DNA of 42,970 nt. Source: Firmicutes bacterium UBA4981 (lineage in GTDB: Bacteria; Bacillota; SHA-98; UBA4971). The notes under the pieces were generated by a model, which ran no database searches, had not been told where the DNA came from, and worked only from the letters and a program-made list of their open reading frames with translations. Location of the stretch: contig DGZL01000138.1 of NCBI GenBank assembly GCA_002398515.1, forward strand, positions 12,302 to 55,271, written 5' to 3'. This document shows, piece after piece, positions 30,859-39,923 of this stretch (position 1 is its first letter; the number at the start of each line of letters is the position of its first letter). The position numbers and the translations under genes were made by a program.

Positions 30859-33090
30859 TTGCAGGTTGTAATTGGTGAACACAGCGGGTTTTGCTTTGGG
30901 GTTAAGCGAGCGGTTGAAATTGCTGAAGAGACAGGCAGTCAAGGTGTCGCCTTCACCCTCGGCCCCTTGGTTCATAATCCTCAGGTTGTCGCCAAGCTGG
31001 AAGAAACAGGGGTTATCCCGATATCGGATTTGAATGAAATCTCAGATGGTTATATGATAGTGCCGTCGCATGGACTACCACCTGACGTCATTGATGAAGC
31101 GCATACACGAGGGCTAAGAGTTGTTCATGCCACTTGTCCGTATGTCAGGCGCGCACAAGAGCGGGCCGCTGAGTTGAACCGTAAGGGTTATCAGGTGTTT
31201 ATAGTTGGTGACGAAGGACACAAAGAAGTAGTTGGTCTGTTAGGTTGGGCCGGAGATAATGCAAGAGTAGTTATGACCGGTGAAGATGTGGCATCCGGTT
31301 TCGTCGAGCCCAAGGTCGGTGTTGTTTGTCAGACCACCCAGACAGTCGAGGCTTTTCGCCGGGTTCTCGCTGCCCTTGCCTTAAGGGCGAAAGAGCTTAT
31401 GGCCTACAATACGATATGTAATGCTACTTGGAAAAGGCAGGATGCTGCGCGCAAGTTGGCACGATCAGTTGATGCCGTGGTCGTGGTCGGCGGGCGGGCC
31501 AGCGCGAATACGCGAAGGCTTGTAGAAATCTGTGAAGCGGAAGGCGCTAAGGTCTACTGGGTGGAAGGGCCGGGAGACCTAGATACCCTGGACTTTTCAG
31601 GACTCGAAAGGGTGGGGTTAACGGCGGGGGCATCAACGCCGAATTGGGTTATCGAGGAGGTCGTTGAGAGGATGAGCGTACCGGATGAAGGGAAGATAAA
31701 TGAGTTGGGGGTAGAAGAGATTACTGAGGACAGAAGTATTGACGAAATTGAAACCGTTGAGGTAAGTGAAGACGCAATGGAGGAAATTCCCGAGGATTCA
31801 GAAGAATGCGCTGATACTGATAATGAAGGGGAAGACAAGGAAGTTCCAGAAGAGGACTCTGAGACTTCGCAGGTGGACGAAGAGGAGCCTAAAACTTCAC
31901 AGGTGGAAGAAGAGCCGGATGTTACAGGACCTGAAGGGGAGGAGCCAGAGACTGTGGACATGTCGCTCCAGCCGGCACTTGTGGAGGGCGATATAGTGGA
32001 AGGCACTGTTGCCGCAGTCGAACCCGAGCGGGTCCTTGTCGATATTGGACTTAAATCCGAGGGTGTAGTGCCAAGGAATGAGATCTCCAGAAGGCAGGTC
32101 CAGTCTTGCGAAGGTATAGTCAATGTAGGCGACAGGATAGAGGTTTTAGTCGAGAAACTGGAAGATAGTGGAGGCGAGCCTCTTCTGTCCAAGCGGAAGG
32201 CTGATATTGCCAGGGCATGGGATGCAATTTTCGACGCTCTTGATAACGAAGCCATAGTTGAAGGAGAAGTCACGGATGTAGTCAAAGGCGGTATCGTCGT
32301 GGACGTCGGCCTGAGGGGTTTTGTTCCTGCTTCGCATGCAAGCATCCGTCCTATTCAGGATCTCGGCCAGCTTCGAGGGGAGACCCTTCGAATGAAGGTT
32401 CTGGAAGCTGACAGGGACAAGAAGAATGTGGTTCTTTCCGCACGGCAGGCGCAAGAAGAGGAACTGGCTGAAGCCAGGAAACAGGTGCTCGAATCTTTAA
32501 ACGAAGGTATAATCGTGGAAGGCGTTGTTAGGCGTGTCGTCAATTTCGGCGCCTTTGTCGACATAGGCGACGGAGTGGAAGGCCTTCTGCACGTTTCAGA
32601 CATGGCCTGGACCAGAACGGAAGATCCCCGGGACGTAGTCTCGGAGGGAGAACGAATAAGAGTGAAGGTGCTGGCTGTAGACAGGGAGCGCGAGCGGATT
32701 TCATTGGGTCTAAAACAAACCCTTCCGGATCCATGGGATGACGTGACCACAAGGTACCCAGTAGGTAGTATTGTCAAAGGAACAGTCACCAAGACAGTTG
32801 ACTTTGGCGCTTTTGTCCAGTTGGAACCTGGGATTGAAGGCCTTGTGCACATCTCGCAATTAGCTGATAGACGAGTTGAGAAGCCTGATGAAGTGGTCAG
32901 CCCCGGGGATGAGATAGCTGTAAAGGTTATCAGCGTAAGGCCGAGAGACCATCGAATCGGGTTGAGCCTGAAAGAAGCCCAGTCTGAAGAGGAAAAGCGG
33001 GTCTATAAGAAGTATGCTGATAAGTCCGATAGCCAAGCACTCACAATTGGTGATGTCTTTGGCGATATTCTTAAGAACTCACAGGAATAA
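30859..33090 (+). CDS. ispH: Fusion: 4-hydroxy-3-methylbut-2-enyl diphosphate reductase (IspH) and ribosomal protein S1
   Basis: 743 residues. Residues 1-275 are IspH, the [4Fe-4S] enzyme of the MEP pathway that produces IPP and DMAPP: ligands Cys12 (GFCFGV), Cys93 (HATCPYV) and Cys187 (YNTICNAT), plus His121/Glu123 (GHKEV). Residues ~280-372 are an acidic Glu/Asp-rich linker with a short repeat (TSQVxEEEP twice). Residues ~375-715 carry four S1 RNA-binding domains (for example EGVVRRVVNFGAFVDIGDGVEGLLHVSDM), equal to a short RpsA. The same fusion is known in many Clostridia. The TTG start at 30859 has AAGAAGG ~11 nt upstream. A strong terminator follows. Confidence 0.94.
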   Translation: MQVVIGEHSGFCFGVKRAVEIAEETGSQGVAFTLGPLVHNPQVVAKLEETGVIPISDLNEISDGYMIVPSHGLPPDVIDEAHTRGLRVVHATCPYVRRAQERAAELNRKGYQVFIVGDEGHKEVVGLLGWAGDNARVVMTGEDVASGFVEPKVGVVCQTTQTVEAFRRVLAALALRAKELMAYNTICNATWKRQDAARKLARSVDAVVVVGGRASANTRRLVEICEAEGAKVYWVEGPGDLDTLDFSGLERVGLTAGASTPNWVIEEVVERMSVPDEGKINELGVEEITEDRSIDEIETVEVSEDAMEEIPEDSEECADTDNEGEDKEVPEEDSETSQVDEEEPKTSQVEEEPDVTGPEGEEPETVDMSLQPALVEGDIVEGTVAAVEPERVLVDIGLKSEGVVPRNEISRRQVQSCEGIVNVGDRIEVLVEKLEDSGGEPLLSKRKADIARAWDAIFDALDNEAIVEGEVTDVVKGGIVVDVGLRGFVPASHASIRPIQDLGQLRGETLRMKVLEADRDKKNVVLSARQAQEEELAEARKQVLESLNEGIIVEGVVRRVVNFGAFVDIGDGVEGLLHVSDMAWTRTEDPRDVVSEGERIRVKVLAVDRERERISLGLKQTLPDPWDDVTTRYPVGSIVKGTVTKTVDFGAFVQLEPGIEGLVHISQLADRRVEKPDEVVSPGDEIAVKVISVRPRDHRIGLSLKEAQSEEEKRVYKKYADKSDSQALTIGDVFGDILKNSQE

Positions 33091-33152
33091 CGGAGTGTAT
33101 TTGCTCTGAAACGCGTCTCGATTGATACAGGCTTGAATGCCGGTTGACACTG

Positions 33153-33187
33153 GGCCGATGGTTAAGAAACCATCGGCCTTATTACTT
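33153..33187 (+). terminator. Rho-independent terminator after ispH-rpsA
   Basis: An 11-bp perfect stem, GGCCGATGGTT (33153-33163) and AACCATCGGCC (33168-33178), tetraloop AAGA, followed by TTATTACTT. Confidence 0.85.
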
Positions 33188-33276
33188 CTCTAAGGAATAA
33201 CCCTTCTGAGATAGGGAAAAGCTATTTTCCAGGGTGTGGAAGAGAAACTGTTTCCATGGACGAAGGGGGCTTTAGC

Positions 33277-33972
33277 ATGACAGTAGGGCTCATTCTGCTG
33301 CTTGCAGTAAGTGTCGTGATTTTCCTTGGGTTTGCCCACAGGGTTCTCGATCGCATGCACCTTAATGACAAACAAGCCTTGATAGCTGTTTTACTGATTC
33401 TTGTCGGAGGCTTCGTCGACATTCCCATATATCGCGGTCTTTGGACAATTAGCCTCAATCTTGGGGGCTCAGTAATCCCTGTGATCATTGCAATATATGT
33501 ATTAAGCCGCGCTGATACCCCGTCTGAGACCAGACGAGGCATTCTCTCTGCGGTAGCAACAGGGGCAGCACTGGTAGCCATATCAAAGGTATTCACGTTC
33601 GAGGAAGGCAGAACCATAATTGACTCCATATACGTTTTCGGACTGGTAGCGGGAGCGATAGCATACTTACTCGGTAGATCCAGGCGTGCAGCGTTTGCAG
33701 GCGCAGTGTTAGGCGTTGTGCTCTTGGATATTGCCCATCTGGTGGAAGTAGTAATCAGGCGGATGCCGTCCACTGTAAACATAGGCGGCGCCGGAGCCTT
33801 TGACGCAGTAGTAATTGCCGGTATCATCGCCGTAGGCCTTGCGGAAATATTCGGAGAAACCATGGAACGACTGCAAGGGGGGCACATCCCTGACAGTAAA
33901 GGTAGAGCAGACAAGGTCCCGGAGGCTGTAAGCCGTGAAACGGAAACACTGAGCGAAGAGTCTGAAGAATAA
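33277..33972 (+). CDS. DUF1614 family membrane protein
   Basis: 231 residues with about six to seven membrane segments and a hydrophilic C-terminal tail of ~30 residues. It has the DUF1614-type stretches FVDIPIY...SLNLGGSVIPVIIAIYVL and IGGAGAFDAVVIAGIIAVGLAE. Function unknown. ATG 33277 has AAGGGGG 8 nt upstream; an in-frame ATG at 33256 would add seven residues. It ends 16 bp before spoIIP, so the two are probably co-transcribed. That places this protein in a sporulation setting by inference. Confidence 0.72.
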   Translation: MTVGLILLLAVSVVIFLGFAHRVLDRMHLNDKQALIAVLLILVGGFVDIPIYRGLWTISLNLGGSVIPVIIAIYVLSRADTPSETRRGILSAVATGAALVAISKVFTFEEGRTIIDSIYVFGLVAGAIAYLLGRSRRAAFAGAVLGVVLLDIAHLVEVVIRRMPSTVNIGGAGAFDAVVIAGIIAVGLAEIFGETMERLQGGHIPDSKGRADKVPEAVSRETETLSEESEE

Positions 33973-33988
33973 GCGGGGGTATGAACAT

Positions 33989-35092
33989 ATGACCTGTATT
34001 AGGCATGAATGTCATCGCAGTCGGAGAAGTCGACTCTTACGTACAGCTCTCCTGATCACTGCTATTGTTACTGCAGTCTTAAGTTTGCTGTTACAAGGAG
34101 CTGCATTTGCCGAACATGAACTAGGTGAAGGTTACTACACTCTTGTTGATGAAGCTAACAATGAAATCTTTCATACTGCGATTGTGCTTCTGCCCGGCGA
34201 CGTGTTTATTAATGAAGACAACAGTGCTTATGAAGTTGTCAGAATTGACGGGCAAACAGCCCGCGCACGATTTACGGAAGCAGTTGCACTGGATAACGGA
34301 CATGAGGCTTCCGGAGAGAGTATGGTGTCTGTGTTATCCGGTATCGTAGGGAGTATCAGTAGGAGCATCAGTCAACTGTTCCTTGCCGGGCAGCAGCAAA
34401 CAGGCAAGACCGTGGTGCTCTACAATACACATAGCGATGAATCCTATGCACCTTCAAGCGGCACGTCGACAAAGGATTGGGGTGACGTTTACAAGGTTGC
34501 CGCTGCATTTGAGCAGGCTCTTAAGAAACACGGTCTTGATGTGGTAAGGTCTACTGATAATCATAATCCCCATGACGGCGGAGCATACACCCGTTCAAGG
34601 CGGACTTTGGCCCAGTTGATGAAGGAACGGCCTGTTGCCGCTTTTGATGTTCACAGAGACGCTGTTCCTGCTGAGGCCTATAGGGCTAGCGTACAAGGAG
34701 AGGACGTGACCAAGATAACACTGGTCATAGGTCAGCAAAACCAAACCAGAGGGCAGAATCTCAGCTTCGCAAAGAAGCTGAAATCAGCTGCTGATTCCAA
34801 TGCGCCAGGCCTCATTAAGGGGATTTTGTGGGCCCAAGGGAACTACAATCAAGATATGTTACCCAGAGCCGCATTAATGGAAGTAGGTGCACACACTAAT
34901 AGCCTGGAAGAAGCGGAAAGGGCTGTAGGGATTTTCGCATCTGCAGTTGCGCCCATAATATCGACAGCCGAATCTGTAAGCGGTCTTCAACAAGGCTCTC
35001 CCGGTAGATCCATAGTATGGGTTGTGGGCATAATCATTGTGGGCAGTGTGGGCTATGTTCTAATCAATTCCAGGAGACGCCAGAGGCAGTGA
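33989..35092 (+). CDS. spoIIP: Stage II sporulation protein P
   Basis: 367 residues. A peptidoglycan amidase/endopeptidase that works with SpoIID and SpoIIM in engulfment. N-terminal membrane anchor at ~16-40 (ends GAAFAEH). Catalytic-domain hallmarks are YNTHSDESY (His148), AAFDVHRDAVPAEAYRASVQGEDVTKITLVIGQQNQ (around 218-252) and LMEVGAHTNSLEEAERA (Glu298), equivalent to the essential His and Glu of the B. subtilis protein. Unusual: a second hydrophobic helix near the C-terminus (VWVVGIIIVGSVGYVLI) followed by an Arg-rich tail. GGGGGTATG precedes the ATG. It lies 16 bp after DUF1614. Confidence 0.93.
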   Translation: MTCIRHECHRSRRSRLLRTALLITAIVTAVLSLLLQGAAFAEHELGEGYYTLVDEANNEIFHTAIVLLPGDVFINEDNSAYEVVRIDGQTARARFTEAVALDNGHEASGESMVSVLSGIVGSISRSISQLFLAGQQQTGKTVVLYNTHSDESYAPSSGTSTKDWGDVYKVAAAFEQALKKHGLDVVRSTDNHNPHDGGAYTRSRRTLAQLMKERPVAAFDVHRDAVPAEAYRASVQGEDVTKITLVIGQQNQTRGQNLSFAKKLKSAADSNAPGLIKGILWAQGNYNQDMLPRAALMEVGAHTNSLEEAERAVGIFASAVAPIISTAESVSGLQQGSPGRSIVWVVGIIIVGSVGYVLINSRRRQRQ

Positions 35093-35157
35093 ACCAGGGA
35101 ATCTCTCTACAGCCTACAAAGCTTCGTTCAGGCAGGTAACGTGGGGGCGGGACGAGA

Positions 35158-35667
35158 GTGAAGGTAATATATTACTGTTACGGCAGTTCCCACTCGTCGG
35201 TGGTAGCTGCGGCCATCCATCTTGGAAATCTACCTGCCTGCACCATACCATGCTCGCGAGATATCATGAATTTGCCTTATTATGACAAGACAACCACGGA
35301 TCGACTCGGCACTTGTACATATATGGGGACTGATGATGCCGGATGCGACGTTTATGTCCTCGGTACGGGGCCGGCAAGAAGGATTGTAAGACGTGCGGTG
35401 GAAAGCATATTTCAACTTTGCGGAGTGTCAAGAGACTCATATATGCTTGTGGATACCTTGACATCAATAGGAGCCGTTACGAAAATAGGGGGGTTCCTCT
35501 CGAGAAGAATGGGCCTTACGCGAATTGGCAGGCCAATGACTATTTGGGGCATACGGCAAGCTTATCCTCAGCTTGCATCTATTGTCGCCGGAGTCAAATC
35601 AGATCCTCGCTATATGCAAACAATGGGCAAAAAGCCTGTCAACACTGAGTTGACTATAACGCGATAA
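35158..35667 (+). CDS. DUF3189 family protein
   Basis: 169 residues. The N-terminal VIYYCYGSSHSSVVAAAIHLGNLP is the DUF3189 signature (GGTHSS-like, here GSSHSS), with later GTDDAGCDVYVLGTG and a C-terminal SRRMGLTRIGRPMTIWGIRQAYPQL. The family occurs in spore-forming Bacillota and has no known activity; the repeated Ser/His near the N-terminus and a Rossmann-like pattern hint at a hydrolase or nucleotide-binding fold, which is a guess. GTG start after GGGGGCGGGACGAGA. Follows spoIIP by 65 bp. Confidence 0.82.
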   Translation: MKVIYYCYGSSHSSVVAAAIHLGNLPACTIPCSRDIMNLPYYDKTTTDRLGTCTYMGTDDAGCDVYVLGTGPARRIVRRAVESIFQLCGVSRDSYMLVDTLTSIGAVTKIGGFLSRRMGLTRIGRPMTIWGIRQAYPQLASIVAGVKSDPRYMQTMGKKPVNTELTITR

Positions 35668-35683
35668 TCGCCTCGTGGTGCAG

Positions 35684-35712
35684 TTGACACCGGATCCTCG
35701 GTATGGTACACT
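35684..35712 (+). promoter_or_regulatory. Sigma-A promoter of the PrsA-like gene
   Basis: Perfect -35 TTGACA (35684-35689), exactly 17-bp spacer, -10 TACACT (35707-35712, 4/6). Predicted start about 35719, with AAAGGGAGG and the ATG at 35752 following. Confidence 0.65.
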
Positions 35713-35751
35713 AAACCCGTTCTCGTGCAGCGTGTGAAAAGGGAGGAACCA

Positions 35752-36660
35752 ATGGTGAACAGTAAGAGCTCGCTTAGAGTAATCGCTATCATTGTAGTTG
35801 TAGGCCTTTTGATAATTGGAGCCTTATGGACTCATAATGACCTGAAAGCCGTTGCCAGAGTAAATTCGACAAACATCACGTGGAAGCAATTTAATGGTGC
35901 TTTGAAGAAGCAAAGCGGTAACCAGATGCTGGCCGGGTTGTTACGGGAAGAACTCATTAGGCAAGGGGCAAAACAGTGTAATATCACAGTCACCGACGAG
36001 GACGTTCAATCTGAAATGGACAAGCTGGCGGCCCAATTTGGATCTTCAGCCGGCCTTGAACAAGTCTTGTCCCAGTACGGGATGACTGTTGACGATCTAA
36101 GGGGACAGATTAAGAGTACGTTGTTACTTGAAGGCATAGCAGCAAAAGACGTGACAGTGGAAGAAGAAGAGCTGAAAACCTATTATGAGGACAACAAGGA
36201 TAAGTACACAGAACCCGAGCAGGTTAAGGCCAGACATATTTTGGTGGAGGATGAAGAGACAGCGAAAAGTATCCTAAAGCAGCTCGAGATGGGCGAAGAC
36301 TTTGCTGAAATTGCTAAAGAGAAGTCAACGGATTCAGGCTCGAAAGATAAAGGCGGTGACCTTGGATTCTTCGAAAAAGGCGTGATGGACGCCTCATTTG
36401 AAGAAGTTGCTTTCAGCCTTGGTATAGGTGAGACCAGCGCTCCGGTTGAGACAATGTTCGGTTATCACATAATCAGAGCCGAAGATAAGAAACCGGAGAG
36501 ACTCGTGCCTTTTGAAGAGGTGCGCGATGATGTTCGAAGACAAGTCACAAAGCAGAAGGCGAAGCTTACATCGACAGTGCTAACGGAACTGAAGGATGCG
36601 GCTCAGATCAAGATTAACGACAAAGAACTGGAAGACGCTATCTACAGCATAACATATTGA
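35752..36660 (+). CDS. PrsA/SurA-like peptidyl-prolyl isomerase (parvulin)
   Basis: 302 residues. An N-terminal membrane helix (~8-27), a SurA/PrsA-type N-domain (ITVTDEDVQSEMDKLAAQFG, LRGQIKSTLLLEGI), and one parvulin domain (VKARHILVEDEETAKSILKQLEMGEDFAEIAKEKSTDSGSKDKGGDLGFFEKG...FGYHIIRAE). It would fold secreted proteins outside the membrane. Unlike Bacillus PrsA there is no lipobox Cys after the hydrophobic stretch, so it is probably a membrane-anchored rather than a lipid-anchored protein. ATG 35752 follows AAAGGGAGGAACC; the frame opens at 35725. Confidence 0.88.
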   Translation: MVNSKSSLRVIAIIVVVGLLIIGALWTHNDLKAVARVNSTNITWKQFNGALKKQSGNQMLAGLLREELIRQGAKQCNITVTDEDVQSEMDKLAAQFGSSAGLEQVLSQYGMTVDDLRGQIKSTLLLEGIAAKDVTVEEEELKTYYEDNKDKYTEPEQVKARHILVEDEETAKSILKQLEMGEDFAEIAKEKSTDSGSKDKGGDLGFFEKGVMDASFEEVAFSLGIGETSAPVETMFGYHIIRAEDKKPERLVPFEEVRDDVRRQVTKQKAKLTSTVLTELKDAAQIKINDKELEDAIYSITY

Positions 36661-36740
36661 GTTGCTGCGCTAAGTCAGGCGCTGTTATTGGAAAAGATGA
36701 ATTGTGTCTGGCTTTTGAGGGCGCTGTTGGTTATTATGAG

Positions 36741-36761
36741 GAGGAGGGCTAGTCCCTCCTC
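36741..36761 (+). terminator. Hairpin after the PrsA-like gene (weak terminator)
   Basis: Perfect 8-bp GC-rich stem GAGGAGGG / CCCTCCTC with loop CTAGT, followed by TTGTCGTAA rather than a real T-run. It sits ~80 nt after the stop codon and ~100 nt before der. It may be a poor terminator; the rest of this 197-bp gap shows no gene. Confidence 0.45.
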
Positions 36762-36857
36762 TTGTCGTAAGAATATATATGGGACACTCAAGCCACTGTA
36801 TGTACAGGTAGGCCCATCACAGACCGGATTACGTCTATGCAAGAGGGGTGACCTTTT

Positions 36858-38183
36858 ATGTATGATCCCATAGTGGCTATTGTCGGCAGACCGAACGTAG
36901 GCAAATCTCAACTGTTTAACAGGATTCTAGGCACCCGCCATGCTATTGTCGAAGAGACCCCAGGGGTTACAAGGGACAGAGTTTACGCCCACGCTGAGTG
37001 GAGCGGAAGGACATTCACTCTTGTAGATACAGGCGGTATCTCTGCAGGACCTGCCGGCGATTCAATAGAAGAGATGACAATTGCCCAGACTGACATGGCA
37101 ATCAGTGAAGCTGATGTAGTTTGGTTTGTGGTGGATACAGCTTCAGGCTTAATGCCCCATGACTATGATGTTGCTGACGTCTTAAGGAGATCCGGACGCA
37201 AGGTGATAGTCGTTGCCAATAAGGCAGAGGGAGCGCGTTACGATCACCACATAGAATTCTACGCCTTAGGCCTTGGCCCGCCTCATCCTATCTCAGCCAC
37301 CCATGGGATAGGCATAGGAGATCTGCTTGACAAGACCCTGGAACTTTTGCCCCATATCTCCGCTGAGCCCGACGGACAGGATATTGAGGATGAATCAATA
37401 AGACTGGCAGTCCTTGGTCGTCCCAACGTTGGCAAATCGTCTCTGGTAAACTGCATCCTAGGGGAGGAGCGGGCTATAGTAACACCAATACCCGGCACGA
37501 CCCGGGATGCTTTGGACACGCCTTTTGTGTGGAACGATAGGGGTTTTGTGATAATCGACACTGCCGGGATTCGGCGGATGGCGAGGATTGACAGCCCTAT
37601 AGAACGCTACAGCGTGTTTCGTGCGCTTCGCGCAGCAGACAGGTGTGATGTAGCTTTCATTGTCTTGGATGCCTCGGAGATGCCTGCTTCCCAAGACGCA
37701 AGAATCGCGGGATATGTGGAAGAAGCAGGTCAAGGCATAATTATTGTGGCAAACAAATGTGATCTGATTAAAGGGGGCACGCAAGGGAGAGCTCATTTTG
37801 AACAGCGTACAAGGAGCGAAATGGCGTTCATATCATACGTGCCTATTCTTTTCGTGTCCGCCCTGAATAACAAGGGGATTTCCACATTAATGGAGGTTGC
37901 GGAGAAAGTGGCTTCGAATCATAGAAGGCGCATCGGCACTTCTGTTCTGAATGAGGTATTGAAAGAAGCCCAATTCAGAGTGGCGCCACCCCAAGACAAA
38001 GGCAGGCAGTTGAAGATATACTATGGCGCCCAGGTATCAACAAGCCCGCCTTCCTTTGCTCTCTTCATGAATTATCCTAACCTAATGACTTTCTCCTACA
38101 GACGCTACCTGGAAAACACTTTGAGGGAATCCTTTGACTTTCAAGGGGTTCCATTGAGATTCCTGCTCCGGAAAAGAGGATAG
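36858..38183 (+). CDS. der: Ribosome biogenesis GTPase Der (EngA)
   Basis: 441 residues with two consecutive GTPase domains and a C-terminal KH-like domain. Domain 1 has VGRPNVGKSQLFNRILG and DTGG; domain 2 has LGRPNVGKSSLVNCILG, DTAGIRR and NKCD. The first domain reads NKAEG where NKxD is usual, so its fourth motif carries Glu instead of Asp. The KH part begins around IGTSVLNEVLKEAQ. Der acts in 50S subunit assembly. ATG follows AGAGGGGTGACC. plsY and gpsA follow, a classic Bacillota gene order. Confidence 0.94.
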   Translation: MYDPIVAIVGRPNVGKSQLFNRILGTRHAIVEETPGVTRDRVYAHAEWSGRTFTLVDTGGISAGPAGDSIEEMTIAQTDMAISEADVVWFVVDTASGLMPHDYDVADVLRRSGRKVIVVANKAEGARYDHHIEFYALGLGPPHPISATHGIGIGDLLDKTLELLPHISAEPDGQDIEDESIRLAVLGRPNVGKSSLVNCILGEERAIVTPIPGTTRDALDTPFVWNDRGFVIIDTAGIRRMARIDSPIERYSVFRALRAADRCDVAFIVLDASEMPASQDARIAGYVEEAGQGIIIVANKCDLIKGGTQGRAHFEQRTRSEMAFISYVPILFVSALNNKGISTLMEVAEKVASNHRRRIGTSVLNEVLKEAQFRVAPPQDKGRQLKIYYGAQVSTSPPSFALFMNYPNLMTFSYRRYLENTLRESFDFQGVPLRFLLRKRG

Positions 38184-38203
38184 ACAGGGACGGAGGAGAA
38201 ATC

Positions 38204-38803
38204 ATGAAGTATGTAGGGGTTCTGGCAGCTATAGGTCTCAGTTACATTTTGGGGTCCATTCCTTTCGGGTATGTTATAGGCAGACTATTGACAGGTGAAG
38301 ACGTGCGAACTAAGGGCAGCGGCAATATAGGCGCCACTAATGTCCTTAGAGTATTAGGATGGGGTCCTGCGCTTCTTGTCATGTGTTGTGATCTTTCCAA
38401 AGGGGCCTTCAGTGTGTATTTGGGTATCCTGGCTCAAGGGACATTGGGCGGTGCATTGTGTGGCATGGCAGCTGCGTTAGGTGGCGCATACTCTGCATTC
38501 TTGGGATTTCAAGGTGGCAAAGGCATTGGAGTCGGAGGCGGGATTATCCTTGTTGCCATGCCCATGGTGGCTGCAGTTCTTGTCCCGGTGTGGGCAGGCG
38601 TCGTATGGCTTACAAGGTACGTATCCCTTGGGTCAATTACCGTAGCAGCGCTTGCGCCATTTGCAGCTTATGCATTGCACTACCCTCCTGAATATGTAGT
38701 CCTTGCTGCGACTATAGGTGGATTAGCCATATTGAAGCATCATTCAAATATCAGAAGACTCATATCCGGGAAAGAACGGAAGTTAGGAGAGAAAGCTGAG
38801 TGA
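38204..38803 (+). CDS. plsY: Glycerol-3-phosphate acyltransferase PlsY
   Basis: 199 residues, multi-pass membrane enzyme that acylates glycerol 3-phosphate from acyl phosphate. The three conserved motifs are visible: GSIPFGYVIGRLLTGEDVRTKGSGNIGATNVLRVLG, FLGFQGGKGIGVGGGI, and ILKHHSNIRRLISGKERKL. It takes acyl phosphate made by PlsX (not in the window). ATG after ACGGAGGAGAAATC. The stop overlaps the gpsA start by 4 bp. Confidence 0.95.
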   Translation: MKYVGVLAAIGLSYILGSIPFGYVIGRLLTGEDVRTKGSGNIGATNVLRVLGWGPALLVMCCDLSKGAFSVYLGILAQGTLGGALCGMAAALGGAYSAFLGFQGGKGIGVGGGIILVAMPMVAAVLVPVWAGVVWLTRYVSLGSITVAALAPFAAYALHYPPEYVVLAATIGGLAILKHHSNIRRLISGKERKLGEKAE

Positions 38804-39852
38804 GACTAGGGATTATCGGTGCAGGGGGCTGGGGAACAGCTTTAGCGGTGTTGTTGGCTGAAGAAGGCCATACGGTAGACTTGTGGGCAAGGGAACAAGA
38901 AGTCACTGATGAAATAAATACATGCCGCACAAATGAAACGTTTTTGGAGGGAGTCTTTGTACCCGAGAATGTTCTTGCCACTTGTGACATGGAAAGAGTC
39001 ATCGAGATGAACCAGGTTCTCCTGATACCGGTTCCTGCTCAGCATATGCGGAGCGTGATTCGGAAGGCCAGACCGCATCTGACACGGAAACATGTCCTGA
39101 TTCATGCAGCCAAAGGTATTGAAGACGGAAGTTTAATGCGCATGTCAGAAGTAATAGAGCAAGAACTTCCCGCTGAGATTGCTAATAACGTAGGTGTTAT
39201 ATCCGGTCCGAGTCATGCCGAAGAAGTGGCTCGCAGAGTTCCCACTGCAGTTGTTGCTGCGTCTTGTCATATGCCCGTTGCGAAGCTGGCTCAAGAGGCT
39301 CTGATGTGTTCAACTTTCAGGGTCTATACCAGTAGTGATATCACCGGAGTGGAGCTGGGCGGGGCTTTGAAGAATGTAATCGCTTTAGCAACCGGGGTGT
39401 CTGACGGGCTTGGATTCGGCGATAATACACGGGCTGCCATTATGACCCGAGGTATTGCGGAGATTGTGCGGCTCGGGGCTGCCCTTGGAGCTAATCCCAT
39501 GACCTTTGCAGGCCTTTCAGGGATGGGTGACGTAATCGTAACATGCATGAGCATGTTATCAAGGAATAGGAGAGCAGGGATGGCAATAGCCAGGGGAAAG
39601 AGTGTTGACAAGATCCTGAGTTCCACAAGCATGGTAGTGGAAGGGATTACCACTACAAAGGCAGCAGTGGCCTTGTCAAAACGCTTCAATGTGGAAATGC
39701 CTATTGCCTCGACATTGTACGCCGTTCTTTTCGAAGGTCTGGATCCCAGAAAAGCAGTGGAAGACTTGATGCTCAGAATGCCTGTTCCCGAAACCAGGCT
39801 CAAGTTTGAACATATAAAGGATTCGTCAGACTTTCAACCGGGCTCACTTTAG
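38800..39852 (+). CDS. gpsA: Glycerol-3-phosphate dehydrogenase [NAD(P)+]
   Basis: 350 residues. It reduces dihydroxyacetone phosphate to the glycerol 3-phosphate used by PlsY. NAD(P) motif IGAGGWGTALAVLLAEEGH, then AAKGIEDGS, SGPSHAEEVARRVPTAVV and ELGGALKNVIALATGVSDGLGFGDNTRAA with the catalytic Lys in ALKN. GTG start overlapping the plsY stop (GTGA) implies coupled translation. In Bacillus and many Clostridia spoIVA follows gpsA; here it does not. Confidence 0.95.
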   Translation: MRLGIIGAGGWGTALAVLLAEEGHTVDLWAREQEVTDEINTCRTNETFLEGVFVPENVLATCDMERVIEMNQVLLIPVPAQHMRSVIRKARPHLTRKHVLIHAAKGIEDGSLMRMSEVIEQELPAEIANNVGVISGPSHAEEVARRVPTAVVAASCHMPVAKLAQEALMCSTFRVYTSSDITGVELGGALKNVIALATGVSDGLGFGDNTRAAIMTRGIAEIVRLGAALGANPMTFAGLSGMGDVIVTCMSMLSRNRRAGMAIARGKSVDKILSSTSMVVEGITTTKAAVALSKRFNVEMPIASTLYAVLFEGLDPRKAVEDLMLRMPVPETRLKFEHIKDSSDFQPGSL

Positions 39853-39923
39853 AGACATGATATGACAGGGGAGGGAGCTGGAATCATAAGGGCGTCAGAA
39901 TACGTCTTTCCAGCGCATAGAGG

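Noticed and set aside
31554..32345. 263-residue Ser/Thr-rich - strand frame
   Set aside because: It is the antisense shadow of the Glu/Asp-rich IspH-S1 linker and S1 domains.
33222..33914. 230-residue - strand frame opposite the DUF1614 gene
   Set aside because: The + strand frame has a good ribosome site, membrane segments and family motifs; the - strand frame has none of these.
36771..36800. GAATA-N18-CACTGTA before der, one mismatch from the sigma-G consensus
   Set aside because: der is an essential growth gene, the mismatch is at a conserved -10 position, and such AT-rich matches can occur by chance.
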